Positions 22,680-36,300 of a DNA stretch of 64,000 nt are shown here, one piece after another. Numbering within the stretch: the first letter of the stretch is position 1; every line of letters starts with the position of its first letter. Below the pieces are notes generated by a model. The model saw nothing but the letters and a program-made list of their open reading frames with translations, searched no databases and was not told the DNA's origin. The position numbers and the translations under genes are program-made. This DNA is from Strongyloides papillosus (taxonomy: Eukaryota > Nematoda > Chromadorea > Rhabditida > Strongyloididae): the NCBI GenBank assembly GCA_005656395.1, contig SRSI01000051.1, positions 124,001 to 188,000 on the forward strand, given 5' to 3'.

Positions 22680-23647
22680 TATAGTCAACAACATTTACTA
22701 GAAAAAAAAAAACAAAAATCTAAAAACTTCAAAAATTTAAAAGTTGTATTTCATTTTTAATAGGATATTATAAAAAATATTTAAAATAGATAATTTTCAT
22801 TATTGATAATATACAGTATTTAATTTTGAATTAAAATGAAACATTTTCAAATACTTAATTATTCTAAGTTTATAATATTTATTTGTTATAAAAACCAATT
22901 TTTTTTCAATTATATTTTCAGTAAAAAAAGAATAGAACAAAATATAAGTTAAACTATAACATGACATTATCTATGTTTATATCAATCATTTTACTTGTAA
23001 GCAAAATTTACATTAGCAAATAGATCATTAAAAGTCACAACTTGGTCAGCAATCTTTGTACAATTTTTATGTGAAATTTTTTAAATAAATGAATTTATCG
23101 TTAAAAGTTATAGTTAATTAATCTGATATTAACATAATTGTATCCACAATCAAACATCCCTTTGCTGCGAGTATATATTATTATATCATAAAAAAATAAA
23201 TTTTGGTTTTACAAACCCAAATGAGATGAAAAGTTTTTATATAAAGAGTAAAATGGAAAAATTTTTTGTCCAAGATGTGAAAACTTTCCGAATGCTTGAA
23301 TGTTAGTGTTAGTACTGTTTTTAATCATTTTTAATCTATTGATAGAAGAAGGAGTGTTTCGTAAATCATCTTGCAGAAGGTGAATGATTTGGAATTACAA
23401 ACCTCTTTCCCATCCTTCTAGCCCACCATACTCTCCATTATAGGATAATCTACCAATCGAAAAAGTGAATTATTATCTGAAAAGGGAAAACTCATACTAA
23501 TTCAAAAAACACATGTTGTCTTGTATTCTGGATATTGTAAATTCATCTTAAACACTTTAAAAAATCTATCATCATGTTGATTTTTATTTTAAAAAAGTAT
23601 GTTGTAAACATTAAAATTTATTTAAAAAAATATATAATAAGACCACT
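22680..23647. other. Intergenic between astacin 4 and the DB-domain gene (convergent)
   Basis: No gene seen. The 23330-23470 stretch is less AT-rich but has no open frame worth reporting. Confidence 0.4.
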
Positions 23648-24153
23648 CTATTTATCACCAAAAATATTCGGATGATTATCGAGGTAACTTCTAAAACAAT
23701 TCTTGATACCATTAAATGCCTGCATACAAAACAAATGCTTAAAATATTCTGTTGGTGTTGATTTTCCTGATTTACAGTATGGTAGGCATTCCTCAACAAC
23801 ATTACTAAAATTATATACATTTAACCATTATTAAAATGAGACTTACTTTTGTCTACAACATTCAGTATGATCTACACGTGATGAAGCACAATCCCACATA
23901 TCTTGAACTGTTGATCCTTTTGGATTACATGTATTTAAGAATGTCATAACCTTAAAATAGGTAAGAATTATTAAAATAATTAATTTACATTATCTTTTGT
24001 GAGAATATTAAAATCACAGAATTTTCTTTTACAATCTTTATCAGCATTCTTCTGTCTAGCACAACATGCCTTCAATTTTTGATTGGCATCACGTTTCCCC
24101 ATGGAAATATTGGCTAATACCAAAAATAAAAATAGTGATAATAATAATTTCAT
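23648..24153 (-). CDS. DB-domain (12-cysteine) secreted protein
   Basis: Three exons on the - strand: 24153-23989, 23950-23847 and 23804-23648, with 38- and 42-bp introns, giving 141 aa. Signal peptide MKLLLSLFLFLVLANISMG. The mature part has exactly twelve cysteines (30, 31, 41, 46, 63, 76, 86, 87, 96, 100, 116, 126), including CC pairs at 30-31 and 86-87, the pattern of the nematode DB module (Pfam DB). The function of the family is unknown; members are secreted and cysteine-knotted. The antisense-frame peptide at 23611-23820 is a shadow, because the real reading frame is broken into short exons. It is divergent from nothing nearby and converges with astacin 4. Confidence 0.85.
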
Positions 24154-24822
24154 AATTTAAAAAAGATACCTAAGTAATGTTTAATAAATGATAACGGTCA
24201 TTCTTATTTATCCTTTTATATCAATAATCCTTTAGATCAATTAAATTTTTTACAACCATCTATTATTAAAAATAAATATTCGATGAATTACATTCTAAAA
24301 TCCAAAAGTAATTGTTACTCTTTATGATGACATAAAAAATCATAAAATATAATAATAAACGTTTATTATTATTATTAATAAAATTCTTTGTAACAAATAA
24401 TAATAATTATAGTAAAATTTATATATCTATTTATCAATTATTATATCAAAATTTTTATACTCTTTTAACAAATAAAGATCAGTAATAAAATGCTTAAGTA
24501 AAATAGCATATAATTATATATATAAGTTAAATAATATGTGTAATAGTACAATATATAATCACATCATTCTTTTCTCCATCCATCACACAAATGAAATATA
24601 AATACTTCCATTTATATGATACTCCTTTTCTTGAGTATTTTTTCCTTTCTATCATTTATAGTAAAAAAATTTTCTAATGACTAGTAGGTATTTTTTTTAT
24701 ATATATTATATATAAAGCACCGATTAAGAAAGTTTCTTTCCCATGTATTTCGAATTTTTTTAATAAAATGCACTTCCAAAAAAGTTTGATTTATTTATCA
24801 TTTTGAATGTGTAACTAAAATT
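24154..24822. other. Intergenic between TTBK 3' end and DB-domain promoter
   Basis: AT-rich, no gene seen. It must hold the DB gene promoter and the kinase 3' UTR (both on the - strand). Confidence 0.4.
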
Positions 24823-27350
24823 TTATGATTTTGTACTGGCACGATGACTGAAATTTAAAAATTGATATCTTTTTCTCCTGCAAATCATTAGTAATTAGAT
24901 GTTTAAATAAAATTATTGTATTACCTGCATGATAATGAATTTTTTATATCTTTGTCTTCAACAGGTATTGTCATACCATTATTTAATACTTTTGTCTCAA
25001 CCAAATATCCATTCTTTTCATCAGCTCCATTCAATATTAGAGCTTGCTTGTATCCAAGATTCTTTGATGGACTTGATTCATCCTCACATTGATAATCACT
25101 ATTACAACTACCTTTTTTACTATATTGTCTGAGAATCTTAGAATCACCTATACTTTCTATGGTATTTGGTTTATTATAATAATTTGTTGTGGCAACGATT
25201 TTTGTTGACGTTAATAATGGTTTTAATATAGTGGAATTATGAGAATTCTTGTAACTTAAACTTGGTGACTGATTACATTTACCTGAACCATTAAAGTTTC
25301 CACCTGTAATTGCTGCAGCTGTATTAGTTGAATGTTTAGCTACTGCTGCAATAGCTGATTGACGATCATCCAATGAAATACCTCGTGATAGGGAACGTCT
25401 CCTTGATGCTATGTGATTTGCTGCACCATTTGAAAAACTTGTAACTAAATTTTTAAAATGTGACATTAATGACATCCTCTCAGCCGTTGATGAAGAATGT
25501 TCTTTCTCATTGTGTATATCTTTTTTACTACCATTATTATTTGCTAAATTATATTGACTTTGTGATTGTTGGATTAATTTTTTCTTAACTGTTGGACTTC
25601 TAGATAATGGTTGACCGTGGGCAAGGGCACCTTTTGATTTGGATGAATTTGATAAATTATTACTTGGTGTTGATGATGGTGTACCACTTAATATAGGGAC
25701 TGTTGGTGAGTTAGCTAAACAACCTCTTGGAAATGGTCTTAACCCACCATTCAATGGTGATCGTGATCCATTTCTTTCACCCATATAATGATGATCATTA
25801 GCACCTAATAAATGTTCATCATACCCAGTTTCGTCAAAGGATTCATGACATTTTGACATTGATACTAATGCTGTATTTTTATTAACACTACCAATACCTT
25901 CATCTTCTGCAATTGCATTGGTATCATTAATTGTTGTACTACATGGCTTTTTTGACATCTTCCCCAGACTAATATCATTACACCTTTTACCAATTGATGT
26001 TGTAATTGACCTATTACTTTTATTATCTTTAATACCTTTATTTGATGGAATATTTAACTCATTATCATTATTATTCTCAACAGACACATCGACTTTTAAC
26101 TTTTGAAATAAATCTGCTGTTGGATTGATACCATTATTAACAGCATTCAATCGAGCATTTACAGCATCAAAAACATCAAAACTAACAGCACCATATTTTG
26201 GTCTCATAAATTCTTGCCTTTTATATTTTGGTTTATTATTTTCATTATCTGGTATCCCAACTACCTTAACAATATAATTACCCGTCTGTTCATCTTCATC
26301 CTCTCCCATTGTAATTGGTGCTTGTGTATCGAGATTTTTATTTTTGTCATCAGGAGCACGATCTTTAACTGCTGTTGTATGACTTTTATTTCTATTATTT
26401 GTACCATTAGATAGAAGCGCTGTCCTTTTGTTACTACCAACATTTTCGTATCCAATCTCCCAATCATAGGGATCATCCATTGATATACCCATACGTTGGA
26501 TGATTGAGGTTAGACATCCTTCTAACAAATTATAATTTGGTTCATCGGGGTAAGATAGTGTTTTAAGATGATTAGCAAATGTCAATAACTCATGAGGACA
26601 TCCTTCAAGAAGGTATTCTAAATCAACTTCTTCTTTTAATCTCCCAACCTCATCTTTATCTTTTATTTTACGCCAAGGTAGAGCACTTTGTAAAAATTCA
26701 ACTAGCATATAAAATAAACTCCATAAATCATCTTGTCTTCCCATTTCTTTATTCTTATGTGCAGTGACAGCCGCATACCTTACTGTACCTCTAAAACCAG
26801 CTGCTGATCTTGGTGATCTTATTTCACCTTTAGCGTTAAGATATTGTCTAGCCAATCCAAAATCAAGCATATAGACAACCTTTGAACTTCCAGTTGACCT
26901 TCCCATAGCAAAGTTGGATGGTTTGATGTCCCTGTGTAAGAATCCAATAGAATGGATCTCTTGTATAGCATTTAATATCTGTAAACCTAATCTAATTGCA
27001 GTTGATACTGAAAAAGACTGTTTAGGTGATTCTCTCCTAAGATCAGCTAAATTTTTTCCTTGCATTGACATGACAAGATAATTAAATTTATCATTTCTAC
27101 CACACCCGTAAAATTTGCAAGCATGTCTCTTTCCTTGAAGTCTCCTTAATACTGCAACCTCCATTTTTAGGACTTGTTTTGTTGCTTTACTACTCTCAAC
27201 CTTAACAGCAACTTTTTCATTGTGATTTTGTAAATCATTAGCCTCATAAATTTCACCAAAACCTCCCCCACCAATTTTTTGTTTAATTTTCCACCTCTCT
27301 CTGATTACCTGATTATTTTGGAGAAGTTCACCTTCAGATGATGAAGTCAT
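24823..27350 (-). CDS. Tau-tubulin kinase (CK1 superfamily)
   Basis: The main exon is 27350-24925. An ordinary donor (CAG|GTAATA) at its end and an acceptor (TTTGCAG) suggest a 47-bp intron and a last exon 24877-24823, giving 826 aa; without splicing the frame stops two codons on (809 aa). The kinase domain (about 20-290) has a Gly loop GGGGFG (27-32), Lys50, HRDIKPSN (139-146) and DFG (163-165), plus the TTBK/CK1-typical FRGTVRYAA in place of APE. The roughly 500-aa tail is Ser/Asn-rich, disordered and has RRRSLSRG-like basic Ser sites. Family knowledge: TTBKs phosphorylate tau and tubulin and, in vertebrates, promote ciliogenesis (TTBK2). C. elegans has several homologues, so I give no symbol. 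It is the only gene for more than 12 kb upstream. Confidence 0.9.
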
Positions 27351-30300
27351 TTTATATTATATAGTAAATATTTGATTTTTTTGAGAAATAATAGTAAAAA
27401 TAGAATGGAATAGGTATTTAAATAAACTTTCTTTAATAAAAATTTTAATTATCCAATTTAAAAATAAAAAAAATATATAAATTGATTGTATATCTCGCTT
27501 GTTTTTTTTTTCTCCTTAAGTACCAATAAAAGAACGTTTCAATGATAACTTGTGTATTAGCAATAAAATAATAGTAGCAAATTTAGTAATATTATACTTC
27601 GTACTATCTGATGAACATTCTACAACATATGAAAAATTTATTATTAATTGAAAGGATATCGTTAACAACAAAATAAATATATATCGTGATTTTTAAGAAT
27701 AACATTTAAAGAATATAAGAAAATTTAATTAATTATTTATACAAAACAATTACATTTTATATAGAGAATTACCAATCACCCATAAAATTAATTATTAAAA
27801 GAATTAATAAATATTTGTTTAAAAGAATTTTAAAAAGATATTTTTACCTCATGAAAATAAAAGAAAAAAAAGACAATAACCAGAATATTTGTGAATGAGA
27901 TAAATATAAGAAAAAATACTTATTATCATTGTCTAATGAGTTGTATGCTATCATAACAACTTTTTAATCATTTTCCTAGCATAATTCATTGCAAAAATAT
28001 CTACAGATATACATATATATAAGTTATATTTTATATCTAGACAAAATCAATCACTGGTGATAGGGGCAAAAAAATAAATATTATTTTCATTCTTCATCTC
28101 AATATTTTGAATGGATATTTTTTATGAATACATTTCTCTAATGATTTTAAAACAAAACACCTATCAACTCCATTGGCATTGTAATGTAAATCTTTTTTAA
28201 CAAATCTACAATATGTTGATTTTGTTTTTGAAGCTTAATTTATTTATATATATTGACAATGTGTGTGTTATGAGGGAAAAAAATATGTTAATAAGTTATC
28301 TAGGTAAATTTTTATGTTTAACAATATAATTGTACTAGAGGTATCATTTTGACTACCCAAAATACTATTTGCCCTTACTTCTAGTATCAATAAGTTTTAA
28401 TTAACAAAGTAAATAATTTAGTACAAAATATATAATAATTTTTATAACAACTAAATTCTTTTGATAAAAATAGAGATAAATTTTTGAGAGAAAAAGATTG
28501 TTAACAAACTACATTAATTTAAAACATATGTTTTTAATATTATATAAACAAATATAAAATAAGAATATTAATTTTTTCCCTATTAACAACAAATATACCT
28601 TAGTACAAAGTTTTTTTTCTCAACTTAAATAATAAATCTAATGATTATCAGTTGGTGGGAGAGATTAGTGTTCTTTTAAACATAGATCAATGGAAAAGTA
28701 ATAGGCTTAATGTATAATATTTGTGGAAACTATAAGGTAGGAAGTAAGATATGATAAACTTATAGTTTATAAAAAAGATACATATATATCTCTTTATTTA
28801 TCTCCAATAAGTTACTCTTTTATTAAATGAATGGTAAGAGGTATATATGAAGAGTAAACCTCCACCTCTTCCTTTTTATCACACAACATCCGACACAGGA
28901 CAGGTAAATGATGAGATCATTACCAAAAGGTGAGGAAAATAATTTTAAAGTTACGACTTTTTATTATCTTTTCTTTATTAATAATTACATATTTTTAAAA
29001 TAATAATGTGATACAATAATGATTCCTATTATTATCTATTATCCTATTAACAAGTTAGTTTAATAATCACTTTATGTTATCAAAAGTTTTAGTTACTTAA
29101 CATCCATTTGTATCATCATATAGTAATAAAAGAACAAATTTTAAAATTTAATAATTATTTAGAAAATAAGAGTTATATATATTTATAAATATATAACTAT
29201 AAATGTTCCAACTAGAAACGTTGGACTATTTAATTTGTCCCAATAAAATATTTTCATTATTAAATGACAATTTATGATGTTCGTAGAAATAAAATATATT
29301 AATTTGAAAGAGATAAAGATCTACTTATCAGAGTGACAAAATAAAGAATATGATAAAATGGAGGAAAGCGATAAAATATATTTATTTGAATATTTATCAA
29401 ATGATAAGATATTGTTAAAGTAAAAGAATGGCATTAAAATGATGATAGAATGAATGTTGATTTATTATTACATATCTCCTGGAAAATATAAAATAAGTAA
29501 TAATATATTGAAGTTAAGAAGAGGTATATAACTTGTTGATTAGAAGAAATTTAATCTTAACTATTGTTGTAATTTTTTTTCACTTCTCTTACTGTTATAT
29601 TGAGGGTGATAATAAAGGTAAAGGAAAAGTATAATGAGGTATGAAATGTTTTTAGAAACACTTTAAAAATATATAAAAATAAAAATTTAAGTTATTTAAT
29701 GATATAAAAATTAATAGATGTCATACAGAATTATTTTTTATTATATTTTTATTGTCTATAGATATATGTATAATAAAGTTGGTACATCTATATTAAGTAT
29801 GGATTTATATGAAAATAATAAAGTAGTCTTATAATCTGACATTTATGTATATAAATATATAGCAGATGGATGTATTTTAAATTGTTTATAAGGTTCATAA
29901 TGAGGACATACAATAATCTTGTTTAGTTCTATTTCAGTAAAACCTTCTGCTATTGTATGTGTTCAAGAGTAATATGTCGTTTCATTTTTACATTATACAT
30001 AGAGAGAAGACAATGCCAATAAGGATAAATTTAGAGATATATACATAAATATATATAATATTTATTTGACTTTGCTATCATATAAGATCTAACATATGAG
30101 GAAAAATAAGGAGATAATTACTAAATGTTAATTGAAGCATTATTCTGTGGGTAATTGGAAATGTAAATGTTCACAAATGCATTTTGAAATTAATTAGAAA
30201 TGCTAAAAAATAATAACTTATAAATGTTTTATAATGATAAATATTTTTAAAAAACAGGGAAACTTCTTGTTAAAAAATGTTATATATATAAACAATAATC

Positions 30301-33300
30301 AAGTAATAAAGATTTTATTGGAAGAAGGAATGTGGATGATAAATTAGCAAAAATATTATATATTAATAAAAAATATCGAAATTCGAAAAGTTAAATTAAA
30401 TTATACTTAGTGTTGTTAAGAGAAAAATAAAGTATAAAAATTAAATTTTTTTTATTATCATTGTTTGACGTAAAATATACCCAATATATAATAACAATGA
30501 AACATGGTTTTTAAGAAGGTAATATATAAAAACTAGTTCTATTTACTTCAAAAGCATATTACGATGATATTATATTTGAAAAATATACAAATAAACGACA
30601 TATTTGTGTTCTTATTACTTTTAACAATGCTCTAAATACATTATTCTTAATAACATTTTCTCCTTTTTATATATTTATGTGATTTGCTAAAAGTTCAACA
30701 GATGTATATTAAATACATTAGATCTATCAAAAAGAGTAGTTATTAAAGAAGTTATTTACCAAAGATAAAAAGATTAAACTTTGGTTAATTAATTTATAAG
30801 AAAGTCTTGTTAAAAACTTTAAATCAATCTTTTTTTATATCATTTTATTCTCAATACAATGTACAAACATCCGATATACAATTATTTTAAATAAACTTTT
30901 ACTTATCAATACAAATAATTACATTCACATAGATTAATCCTATTCAGTATCTTATTTTTTTTTGTAACAAACATAATAAATACAAATTAAAAATAAAGTA
31001 TTAACAAATGATATCTCAAGTTATTTTTTTTTACCACCAACCCTTTTTATTTTGATATTTTAAAAACAAATAGTTTTATAAATATAAAAATTGAAAAAAT
31101 AAAATATTAAATGGTCAGAATGAAAAAAATAGACATCAAAATAATAGTACAATTAACTATAACAATACTCTTGTTAGCTAATATATTTTTCTTACAAATA
31201 CTAAAGAAAAAAGAAGCTCCAAAAATAAGAAGACAGGAATTAGAACTTTCTCTCTCTAATATATTTAAAAATTTCTTTGTATTTTCTAAACTACACTTTC
31301 TTTTATCTTTATTATATTTTAACTTTGAATTTTTATTGTTAATATGATAAATATTTAAGAGAATAGTTAAAAAATTGTAGTTATGATTTTATTCATCTCC
31401 CAACAAGTGGGAACTTCTTTTTTTTAGCCATTATTAAGTATATTTAATATATAGATAGATGTGTCTTAAGAATGTATCTTGTAGAAATGTTTAAATAAGT
31501 TGCAGAATTTCGACAAATAACTGTTTTTTAATTAGAACAATTATTAATAGGTACTAGTCTTTTTTTCTCAATTTTAAAATAATTCAAATAGTAAATTGTT
31601 GTAATAGATAAAAATTTGACAGTTGTTTGTTCATACACTTTATCACTACATTTTAGAGTATTAATTATTAACTACAATGTATATTGAAGTTAATATTTAA
31701 TTATATTTGTAAAAATATTATAAATAGAATGTTGTCAGGTTATTTTAACATGTACACAACATCTTAACATTTGATAAATAAATATAAATGATTAAAAAAC
31801 TGAATAATTAATATTAGTAATAAAAGTTTAATAATATGAGTATGTAGTGATAGCAAAAATTGTATATTTAAAGGTTATTACTGAGTTGTAATAAAATATG
31901 AGTATGTTATGATAAAATAAGAGTATATTTCAAGACACAAAATATTTTATTTTTAAAAATATTTATATACTTGGAGGAATTTAGGGATATTGTAGTTAAA
32001 ATGGTATAATTTAATCATGCAATATATATTATATTATATTGATATATAAACAAATAAAAATATATTTTCTATCTTTATTTTTAATCCATTTTTATTTATA
32101 ATTTTATTTTTTCTTTTCACATACAAACTTCCATCTAAAAAGTCATTGTTTTGAATTATGAATAATATCTTAACAAAGAATTTATTAAAAGAAATCTTTT
32201 AAATATCAAAATTAAAGGTATCCGTAGGATAATTACACATAAAAATCTTTCTTTTCTAATTTTAACTATCAAAATAACTTAATACTTTATTAATAAAATA
32301 TGATAAAGATTTTGAGAGATGTGACGTCAAAGTAGTGAAAATATTTTATAATTTTAATGCTTTAAAACTAAATGATTCTAAAACTGAAAATATTTGATAT
32401 TAATATTATAATATACTATAAAAACAACAACAAAATCTTTAAAGAAGTGATGTAATTTATGGAACTCAAAGGATAAATATGTGTTATAAGAAAATATTTA
32501 TCCATGTAACTTAACAAAAAAAATTGAGATAAAAAATATTTTGTTAATGATGTTAATTTCAAAATCACTGAGTAGTTATATCTTTTATTATATTTTGTGT
32601 TAACAAATTATATTTTTGCCAAAATAAGATAAGAAGTAATTCTTTGTAATCTATTTGATTGAGGAGATAAAAATGTTAAAGATTTGTTATTTTCTAAAAA
32701 TATATACTTTTGTGACAATAGTCTAATTTTTTTATCCCTCCATTGATAAAAAGTTTTCTCCTATCTCTAAGGGCAACATTCTTTCCTTATTTTTTTTACC
32801 ATCTTTTGATTTATTATTAAATATACCAAGAAATGTAATATTAAAGTTAATTGTAGAGATAATAATAATACTAGAATAACTTTTGGAAGTCTTTAAAATT
32901 GTTTAGAAAAGAAACTAATATTGTATATAGTTAAAATTCTCTAAAATGTTATATTTCCTCTCAATTAAGTTTTGAATGATTCTTATTTTTTAGTTAAATA
33001 TAAAATGATAATGTATTTACCTAAATAAAGATAACATTGTATCTTATCCTGTCATAATATACTATTTATAATGAAATATAATATGAAGTAATGACAAGAA
33101 GTTTTGAAATGTTGTCAGTTAATAGATATATATATTATATCCTCCAAACAATATGAATATCATCTCTTTTTTCCTCTAAACAAAAGAAGGTGAGAAAGAA
33201 AAATAAAAATCTCGAAAGTTGTCCCCATTCTCCAATAAAATATCATACATTTTTGAAGGAGATATAAAATAAAGCCTAAAAATATATGTTTAATTTTGTA

Positions 33301-36300
33301 GAAAAAAATATATAAAGAAATAAAAAAAGAATACTAAACAATTTAAATAGTTAAAAGTTTTGATAATGGAGGAATGGGAATTGAGATTTATTTTATATAT
33401 ATATATATATGTATATAAAATACCCCTACCATTGGGATGGTAAAAGCATGTCGTAAAAATAGTGTATATCTTCCTTTGTAGGTTAAGCTTCTTCTTCTTT
33501 TTCTAAGTATTATTTCCTAAAAATGGAGAAAGAGTATGATATTTATATAAATATTATAAGTCACATAACCATTGAAAAAAGATTACCATATCATGATGAT
33601 TCTTGCTCATTCTTTGAACGAAATCTGACAATCTTTCTCCTACTATTGTTATTTATTATTACATTTTGAAGAGTAGATCTATTTAATTTTTAATATAAAA
33701 AAAGTTATTGGTTAACTATTATTGGAACGTGAAAATTTTATACCTATTATACCTTAACAAATGCATTGAATATTTATAGAGTATAAAGGAAGTATTAGTA
33801 AGAATGGAAGTCATGAATACAAAGGAGAGGTATACCATGATAATTGTATCCTTCCTTTAACATAAATTAAAATTTTTAATTCTATTTAATGTATTTTTCA
33901 TTCTTTTTGTAATAATCAAATATTTGGTTTTTTCACTATTAAAATATATTCGTATCATGAAAAATGTAAAGTATATGTAACAATAATAGTGGTAGCAAAA
34001 TGATAGATAAGAAATGTAATTATTTCAAAATTTTGATGTAAAAAAACCTTTATTTAAGTGACAAAAAAAGATGAAAAAATATTTGAAGTATAAAATTTAA
34101 AAAGTAAATTTTAAGTTATAAAATTTAAAAGTTAAATCAATCATTCCAGTTGAAGAGCCTTAAACAATTATACTTCGAATATAGATAGATGTTCATTATT
34201 CATAAAGTTATATTTTCTCTGAATTTATATATGTGAAAATTGGATAGTAAAAAAATGAAGTTAGAATGAAAAGATAAAATATTTAAAAACTTAAGTATAT
34301 TTCACGGTCTTCCCCCCCTCTTTTCATTCTATTACAATTGGAAATGAGAAATGTCTTGATACCCGTAGATTAAAAAATATATTCTCTAGAGATATATATA
34401 TATATAAGATAAGAAAAGCGGTAGAATGTCTGTTACATAAAAAATTGGAAAGTTAAAAGTTAGGACAATTGAAGTGGTTTACAAGAAATTAAAGTTTATC
34501 CAAGTTCTTATAACTTGATACTTAAGATTCAATAAAATATTATATAAAACTCATTAAATTAAACGTTAAAAATTAACTTTTTTACATAAAAAATATAAAA
34601 AATTATTGAAATGGAAAATGGGTTTATATATTAGTTTAAAAAATAGTGCTTTTTCGTTATATTTTAGTTTGTTGCCATGGAATTATATACTTTGAATACA
34701 TTTAAATGTTTAAAATATATTTTTTTATGTTAACAAAATTATTGCAAAAAAAACTGGTCATGAACAACTTTTTTTTCTCACTTTTATAAGTTTTATTTTC
34801 AATTTTGGCTGATAAATAATAATTTTTTACTGATTCTCAAAATAGGTAATTGTAATTTTAATGTTCTTTGTGCACATTTTTAAAAATTTTGGATTTCAAT
34901 GAAATAATCTTAACGATAATTATGTAGTTATCATTAATGTTTCTACGTTGTTTACTTGATTATTATGTTGTTTTTTAACCATTCAAAGTTTTGTTATGTG
35001 ATTAATTTGAGACATTTAATGCCTTTACATAATTGATAACTAACGTTATCTTTTTGATGTTACTATTTATCAAAGAAGGCTTTATTTTAAAGCGGTGCTT
35101 AAAATTTTGTTAATTTCCTATAAAAAAGGTTAATAAAATAATATAAAAATCATTGGTGTTTAATTAATGGGTAACTAAGTTTATTAAAAGTTTTTTGAGC
35201 GTATAGTAGAGTACGAAAATTTTATTCGGTGCTAGGCACCAAATTGAAATGTAAAATGATGCCGCCTTTGACGGTAAAAAATGATAAACAGGCCACAAGG
35301 GCACAAAAATATTAGTAAATATACAAAGTTTATACAATCAGAACCAAAAATAGAAAATATATTAGTAAGATGTTTAAAAAAACAATAATAATTGTCGCCA
35401 CAAAATTTGTGCTTTTACATAAATAAAATTCTGCTTAAAGGTCAAAAATTTATTCAAATTTGCTGACACTTTCAAATTTAGAATTAAAAATCTATTTATA
35501 GTTTTTATATTTATTCACATCCATTAGTATTTAACTTCCAAAATTTGCACTTAATTGAAAATTAATATAAGTTCATTTTGGAAGCAAAAATTAGGAGAGG
35601 AAACTAATTAAACGGAAGCATAAAATTTACGTAAAATTGTAATTTCTCAATTTATATTTATTAATTTGACGTTCCTTTTAACATAAAAAATATATTAATA
35701 AAAATTATTATGTATGAGGAAATTAATCTTAAAGATAATGATTAATTTCCCACTCATTAATTGAAGATTTGCGTCATAATCTGCCAATATACCTTAAAGT
35801 TTTGCATTTTGATGAGCAAAATAGCATCTCCACTGATATAAGAAAGTGAATGTAATATAAAAATATTAACGATTAATTTTAAGAAGCACTTTATGTATTT
35901 TGGACCATAAAAAACTCTTATTTATAAATATAGATATTAATAATAATAATATATTTATTAAAATTGTTATGTACTTTGTAAAAATTAAGTGGTTATGATT
36001 TATTTTAATAGTTAAATTATGTTAACTTAATGTTCTATTTTTAAGTATGTTTTTCAAGAACATTCTTAGGAGTTAAACTCTATTAATGTTTTCCTTTTTC
36101 AATTTATAGTAAATTACCAGTCCAAGGATGATAATAAAAAGGAATAAAAACATTTTTCATGGTTAAAACAGATCATTAAGTTACTTAAGTTTCTTTGATC
36201 AAAACAAAATACAATTTAATCGCAATAAATATTTTTTTTGAAAATAACAGTTCCTTGAAGAATTAGTTACATTTAGTACAGCATACTTTGTAATAAGGAA

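Noticed and set aside
23611..23820. 69-residue - strand frame (MYIILVMLLRNAYHTV...)
   Set aside because: A different frame of the third exon of the DB-domain gene; the spliced frame gives the 12-cysteine protein.
31111..31347. 78-codon frame with a hydrophobic N terminus in the gene desert
   Set aside because: A plausible start (MKKIDIKIIVQLTITILLLA) but the second half is Phe/Leu chance sequence, with no splice sites or partner exon.
34600..36100. Possible large inverted repeat inside the gene desert
   Set aside because: Segments were compared with their reverse complements and only short AT-rich coincidences were seen.
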